A stretch of 27,156 nt of DNA. It comes from an uncultured Muribaculum sp. Its GTDB lineage: Bacteria > Bacteroidota > Bacteroidia > Bacteroidales > Muribaculaceae. Below are positions 24,177 to 27,156 of this stretch, piece by piece. Every line of letters begins with the position of its first letter. Position 1 is the stretch's first letter. Made by a program: the position numbers and the translations under genes. The stretch is from contig CAJUMZ010000030.1 in NCBI GenBank assembly GCA_910587665.1, positions 1-27,156 on the forward strand, written 5' to 3'. The notes under the pieces were generated by a model. That model saw only the letters and a list, made by a program, of their open reading frames with translations. It was not told the DNA's origin and searched no databases.

Positions 24177-25169
24177 TTACTTTTTTTCGTTAAACACGGT
24201 GTTTGCCACGGTCTGGCCCACGGCACCAAGGGTGGCTTTTCCGATATGCTCCATATCGTCGGATACAGTGTGCCACACAGGAGAAAACGAGCCTGTACTG
24301 GGGTGGCTGCACTCTATGATATCAATGCAGGGTATACCCGCACGATTGATGAATATATGATCGTCGGTGATGCCGCCCCTTACATTATTGAGAAAATATT
24401 TGTCAAACCCGGCGGCGGAAGCATTGCTCCACACCTTGTCATTGACCTCGCTCGCACTGCTCTCCGATACATATTCGCGATAAAACCTGGCGTCTATGCC
24501 TCCCACCATATCAAGCAGGATGCCGTAACGTGGCGTGTTTTCCGCCTTATAGGGCATGTGTTTTACCCAATACTGGGTGCCGAGACACCATGTATCCTCG
24601 TTGCTACCCCACGACCCGCTGTTACCGGAGTCCTCTCCGTCAACAAAAAGCAGGTCGACACCCACATCGGGCGACTTTTCATTAAACAGCCTGGCAAGTT
24701 CCAGCAACACGCCAACTCCGCTCGCACCGTCGTTTGCCCCGGGCACAGGCAAGCTACGCTTGTTTATATCCGGGTCGGCATCAGCCCACGGGCGCGTGTC
24801 CCAATGCGCGACAAGGAGTACCCTGTCATCAGCCCCGGGATTATATCTGCCCATGATATTGGTTAGAGGAAGCTCGCTGCCGAGATAGTTGGTCGCCTTG
24901 AAATTCTGCACGACAACAGTATCGGCGCCAAAGCGTGTCAACTGACCGATAATATAATCCTTACAGGCCTTATGCCCGTCACTTCCCGGTATACGCGGAC
25001 CGAAATCCACCTGTGCCTTTACATAGGAGTAGGCACTGTCGGCATTAAATTTCACCGGCAATATCGCTCCGTGCTCTTCTTTAACCTGTGTCTTGGCATT
25101 ACCGTTGCCTCCTTTGCATGACATTACTGCAATCAACATAAGTGCCAAGGTAAAATGAATGCACTTCAT
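24177..25169 (-). CDS. Animal-type glutaminyl-peptide cyclotransferase, lipoprotein (M28 fold)
   Basis: Converts N-terminal glutamine of exported proteins to pyroglutamate. The start is ATG 25169, giving a lipoprotein signal ending AVMSC (Cys18); reading from 25241 adds a non-signal extension. The 330-residue product has the M28 fold: AHWDTRPWAD (121-130), GANDGASGVGVLLELAR (145-161, Asp147), FVDGEDSG (175-182, Glu179/Asp180), TDDHIFI (268-274) and VWHTVSDD (298-305, His300). These line up by eye with the zinc ligands and acidic base of human and Porphyromonas glutaminyl cyclases; the final VWHT and DDH motifs argue against a plain M28 aminopeptidase. It is likely in the periplasm. SufE follows by 18 bases. 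Confidence 0.82.
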   Translation of the reverse strand: MKCIHFTLALMLIAVMSCKGGNGNAKTQVKEEHGAILPVKFNADSAYSYVKAQVDFGPRIPGSDGHKACKDYIIGQLTRFGADTVVVQNFKATNYLGSELPLTNIMGRYNPGADDRVLLVAHWDTRPWADADPDINKRSLPVPGANDGASGVGVLLELARLFNEKSPDVGVDLLFVDGEDSGNSGSWGSNEDTWCLGTQYWVKHMPYKAENTPRYGILLDMVGGIDARFYREYVSESSASEVNDKVWSNASAAGFDKYFLNNVRGGITDDHIFINRAGIPCIDIIECSHPSTGSFSPVWHTVSDDMEHIGKATLGAVGQTVANTVFNEKK

Positions 25170-25196
25170 AATTGGTTTACTAATATATTCAACCCT

Positions 25197-25230
25197 CAAA
25201 GTTACAAAAAAGTGACAAAACTGCAACAAA
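25197..25230 (-). promoter_or_regulatory. Promoter of the glutaminyl cyclase gene
   Basis: Minus-strand TAACTTTG (25197-25204) with GTTG ending 19 bases upstream (25224-25227) or TTTG 22 bases upstream (25227-25230). Predicted start near 25190, a leader of about 20 bases before ATG 25169. This supports the shorter start. Confidence 0.6.
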
Positions 25231-25252
25231 AGCGTTAGCACACACGCCGTTT

Positions 25253-26680
25253 TTACGCATTTTTAAGCTTTTTTAGTGTTTTAGTCTTAGTCACGCACTC
25301 CGGCACCTCAGGAAGGAAATGGGTGACATAGATCAGCGTGGGGGCATCTCTTCTCACAATAGTGTTGATTACCGCCCTTACACTCCGCTTTCGTGCCGCG
25401 TCAAGCCCGTGGAGAGGTTCGTCAAGTATGAGTAGGTCGGGATGCTTGATAAGAGTGCGGGCTATCAGCACAAGCCGCTGCTCTCCGGTTGACAGGGTGG
25501 AATATCGCATTTCGGCAAGATGCTCCAGATGAAAAAGCGAGAGCCATGCCATTGCCTCCTCCGCGGCAGCACGCGATATCAAGCCGTAATTACCCGTGGT
25601 GCTTCGCAATCCTTGCGCCACCACGTCCCTTACCACACCTTCAAAGCGGAAATACAGGTGCATCTCCGGCGACACATAGCCTATGCGCCGCTTTATATCC
25701 CATATGCTTTCCCCCGAGCCACGGCGTCGGTCAAAAAGGGTGATGTCGTTAGAATAAGCCTGAGGATTGTCGGCATATATCAGACTGAGAAGCACAGACT
25801 TTCCGCTGCCGTTAGGCCCGGCAAGCGCCCAGCATTCACCTTGTTTTATCAACCATGACTCATTTTCGATTATCTTGCGGTCACCATAACTTACGTTGCA
25901 TCCATGCAGTTCGACAGTCACCTCATGAGCCGTCTTTTCTTTCGGCGATTTCGGCACCCGTTCAAGATCGACCGCATAATCCATCAAAGTCATCATGGAT
26001 TCACGCAATGCGGCTGCATTGCCTCGGCACTCGACAGGCTCGCCGAGTGTCAGATTTTTCATCGGTATGACCTGATCGGTGCAATCGGGGATCTCTCCGG
26101 GATTGCAGAGCAAAAGCATTATCGAAGTGCCGCCCGTCGAGATCTCGGCAAGAGCCTCGTCTAACAGTCCGCGCGAAACAGCGTCAAGCCCGATATAAGG
26201 GTTGTCGATAATCAACATGTCTGGATGTTGAAACATCATGTTGATTATAAGCAGCTTGCGAAGCTCACCGCTTGAAAGATAATTTACCTTTTTGCTTTCC
26301 ACGCCTTCAAGACGCAGGCGAGAGCAAAGATTCCGCCAACGGTCGGAATTGACATTCTCGCCCATGATTTCAGCCACGGTAGGCACCTCATCGTTCATTG
26401 TCGCCTCATGACGCTGCTGATAGTACTCCACATGACATCCGCTCAGCGAGTGAATATCGCTGAACTCAATAAATTTTATCACCGGTTTCTCGCCGCCGGC
26501 ACTGATGGAATTGGTCATTATATTCCATCCTTTTTCGATGATCCTGCCGAAAGTACTCTTTCCGCTTCCGTTAGGACCCATCACCACCGTGACGCCCGGC
26601 TCTACCGATATATGGAGGGGATTATTGACTGTCACCCCGACATAACGCAACTTATCGCTCAACAACTGAATAGTATCCAT
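25253..26680 (-). CDS. Duplicated ABC ATPase, ModF-like
   Basis: A cytoplasmic protein of 475 residues with two nucleotide-binding domains and no membrane segments. Domain 1 has Walker A GPNGSGKST (35-43), signature LSSGE (135-139) and Walker B LIIDNP, where Asn160 replaces the catalytic glutamate; the usual switch histidine is also absent (LLCNPGE, 190-196). Domain 2 is complete: GPNGSGKSV (288-296), LSTGEQ (396-401), LILDEP (417-422) and switch His454. The layout resembles ModF/PhrA proteins. No molybdate transport genes are adjacent, so the substrate or regulatory role is open. A -7 box ends 4 bases from the start codon. Confidence 0.85.
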   Translation of the reverse strand: MDTIQLLSDKLRYVGVTVNNPLHISVEPGVTVVMGPNGSGKSTFGRIIEKGWNIMTNSISAGGEKPVIKFIEFSDIHSLSGCHVEYYQQRHEATMNDEVPTVAEIMGENVNSDRWRNLCSRLRLEGVESKKVNYLSSGELRKLLIINMMFQHPDMLIIDNPYIGLDAVSRGLLDEALAEISTGGTSIMLLLCNPGEIPDCTDQVIPMKNLTLGEPVECRGNAAALRESMMTLMDYAVDLERVPKSPKEKTAHEVTVELHGCNVSYGDRKIIENESWLIKQGECWALAGPNGSGKSVLLSLIYADNPQAYSNDITLFDRRRGSGESIWDIKRRIGYVSPEMHLYFRFEGVVRDVVAQGLRSTTGNYGLISRAAAEEAMAWLSLFHLEHLAEMRYSTLSTGEQRLVLIARTLIKHPDLLILDEPLHGLDAARKRSVRAVINTIVRRDAPTLIYVTHFLPEVPECVTKTKTLKKLKNA

Positions 26681-26684
26681 ATCG

Positions 26685-26692
26685 CAAAATTA
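26685..26692 (-). promoter_or_regulatory. -7 box abutting the ABC ATPase start codon
   Basis: TAATTTTG on the minus strand, only four bases before ATG 26678-26680. If used, the transcript would begin at or near the start codon (leaderless). The -33 TTTG (26718-26721) is about 25 bases away, longer than ideal. Confidence 0.4.
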
Positions 26693-26746
26693 CACATTTT
26701 CATCTGACTGACCGCGTCAAAGATTAATGCTTTTTCCTGGTTTCAC

Positions 26747-26770
26747 ATCATTTTCACCATCATTTTCACC
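26747..26770. repeat. Tandem 12-base repeat
   Basis: ATCATTTTCACC occurs twice head to tail (26747-26758, 26759-26770) in the 168-base spacer between the divergent ABC ATPase gene and the right-edge gene. It lies just upstream of the latter's promoter. Confidence 0.8.
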
Positions 26771-26798
26771 AAAACTCCGCATATTTTCCCATTTGTAC

Positions 26799-26829
26799 AT
26801 TGACCGCCCTATTCCGTGCATTATCTTTG
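26799..26829 (+). promoter_or_regulatory. Promoter of the right-edge gene
   Basis: ATTG (26799-26802), 19 bases, then TATCTTTG (26822-26829), a good match to the Bacteroidetes pattern. The ATG at 26849 follows after 19 bases. Confidence 0.6.
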
Positions 26830-26848
26830 ACGGAAAAAGCATGATGCC

Positions 26849-27156
26849 ATGAAGACACACACCCGCCTGCCCCGCTTCGACCGCCAATGGGAAGCCACTA
26901 TCGCCATCTACGAGAGCGAGACCGACCGCCGCCTGCTCACCTCAGCCATAAAAGACTACCAACTTAATGGGACAGAGCCGCAGCTGCCTCCCGCCCTGAT
27001 GGTCGCCTTCGAGTTTCTCCGACCCACCATCGACCGCCGTGCCCGCAACCGCGCCCGTCGCCTCGCCCGCCTCGCCGCCACCCAATCCACAACCTCCCCC
27101 GCAACCACGGTCGACCTCCCGGTCGACCCTACATCCACCCCACAAAACCCACCATC
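26849..27156 (+). CDS. DUF6291-like protein, cut by the window edge
   Basis: The first 102 codons of a frame still open at the last base. The product starts MKTHTRLPRFDRQWEATI, then AIYESETDRRLLTSAIKDY and LNGTEPQLPPALMVAFEFLR, then PTIDRRARNRARR. The order of a tyrosine-containing helix, the G-(K/T)-E-P-(E/Q)-LPP turn and the K/R-P-x-I-D end matches the short N-terminal domain I know as DUF6291, found in Bacteroidales proteins often related to phage or mobile-element replication modules. The following Ala/Arg then Thr/Pro-rich stretch looks like a linker. Function unknown. It has its own promoter. Confidence 0.65.
   Translation, partial: MKTHTRLPRFDRQWEATIAIYESETDRRLLTSAIKDYQLNGTEPQLPPALMVAFEFLRPTIDRRARNRARRLARLAATQSTTSPATTVDLPVDPTSTPQNPP

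Noticed and set aside
23688..24866. 392-residue plus-strand frame across sufE and the cyclase gene
   Set aside because: It is antisense to two genes with complete family motifs and shows none itself.

Overview
The window looks like chromosomal DNA of a Bacteroidales bacterium, plausibly Muribaculaceae (an impression from protein families, not tested). Signs are the many Bacteroidetes-type promoters (TTTG about 20 bases before TAnnTTTG), few Shine-Dalgarno sequences, acidic-start surface lipoproteins, an animal-type glutaminyl cyclase and a CXXX-repeat radical SAM locus.

Layout. 1-5622 is ordinary: tatC and tatA on the minus strand, then fabD, an OPT oligopeptide transporter and a MATE exporter on the plus strand. 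5693-14452 is an accessory block of ten minus-strand genes, visibly richer in A+T than its flanks for most of its length. Read in transcription order it holds a LysM protein (13733-14452), a coiled-coil lipoprotein, a LysM/TPR/zinc-finger protein, a LysM plus predicted beta-barrel protein, a cysteine-every-fourth-residue precursor (9975-10580), a radical SAM/SPASM enzyme, a SPASM-only partner, a 91-residue accessory protein, a second LysM protein and a lipoprotein. Most spacings from 14452 down to 7565 are a few bases or overlaps, so this is probably one operon. A promoter-like site near 14747 and a rod-shaped predicted RNA (14563-14668) precede it. 14869-15562 is a HigBA-type toxin-antitoxin locus whose toxin start appears frameshifted. 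15616-20778 holds a RluA-family pseudouridine synthase, topA and dnaX. 20970-21966 holds a surface-type lipoprotein gene with a strong terminator. 21994-26680 holds a POT peptide transporter, sufE, a glutaminyl cyclase and a duplicated ABC ATPase. A DUF6291-like gene runs off the right edge.

The most interesting part is the CXXX-repeat locus. The precursor carries a Tat-type signal, a lipobox and 32 further cysteines, 26 of them in two runs spaced exactly four apart. The radical SAM enzyme and its neighbour share the same seven-cysteine SPASM layout, but only one has the CxxxCxxC cluster site. My inference is that the cysteine array is modified in the cytoplasm, then exported by Tat and lipid-anchored, while the LysM proteins tie the system to peptidoglycan. 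Such maturase families are known from computational annotation; I know of no characterised product, nor of a description of the LysM/zinc-finger half as part of the system.
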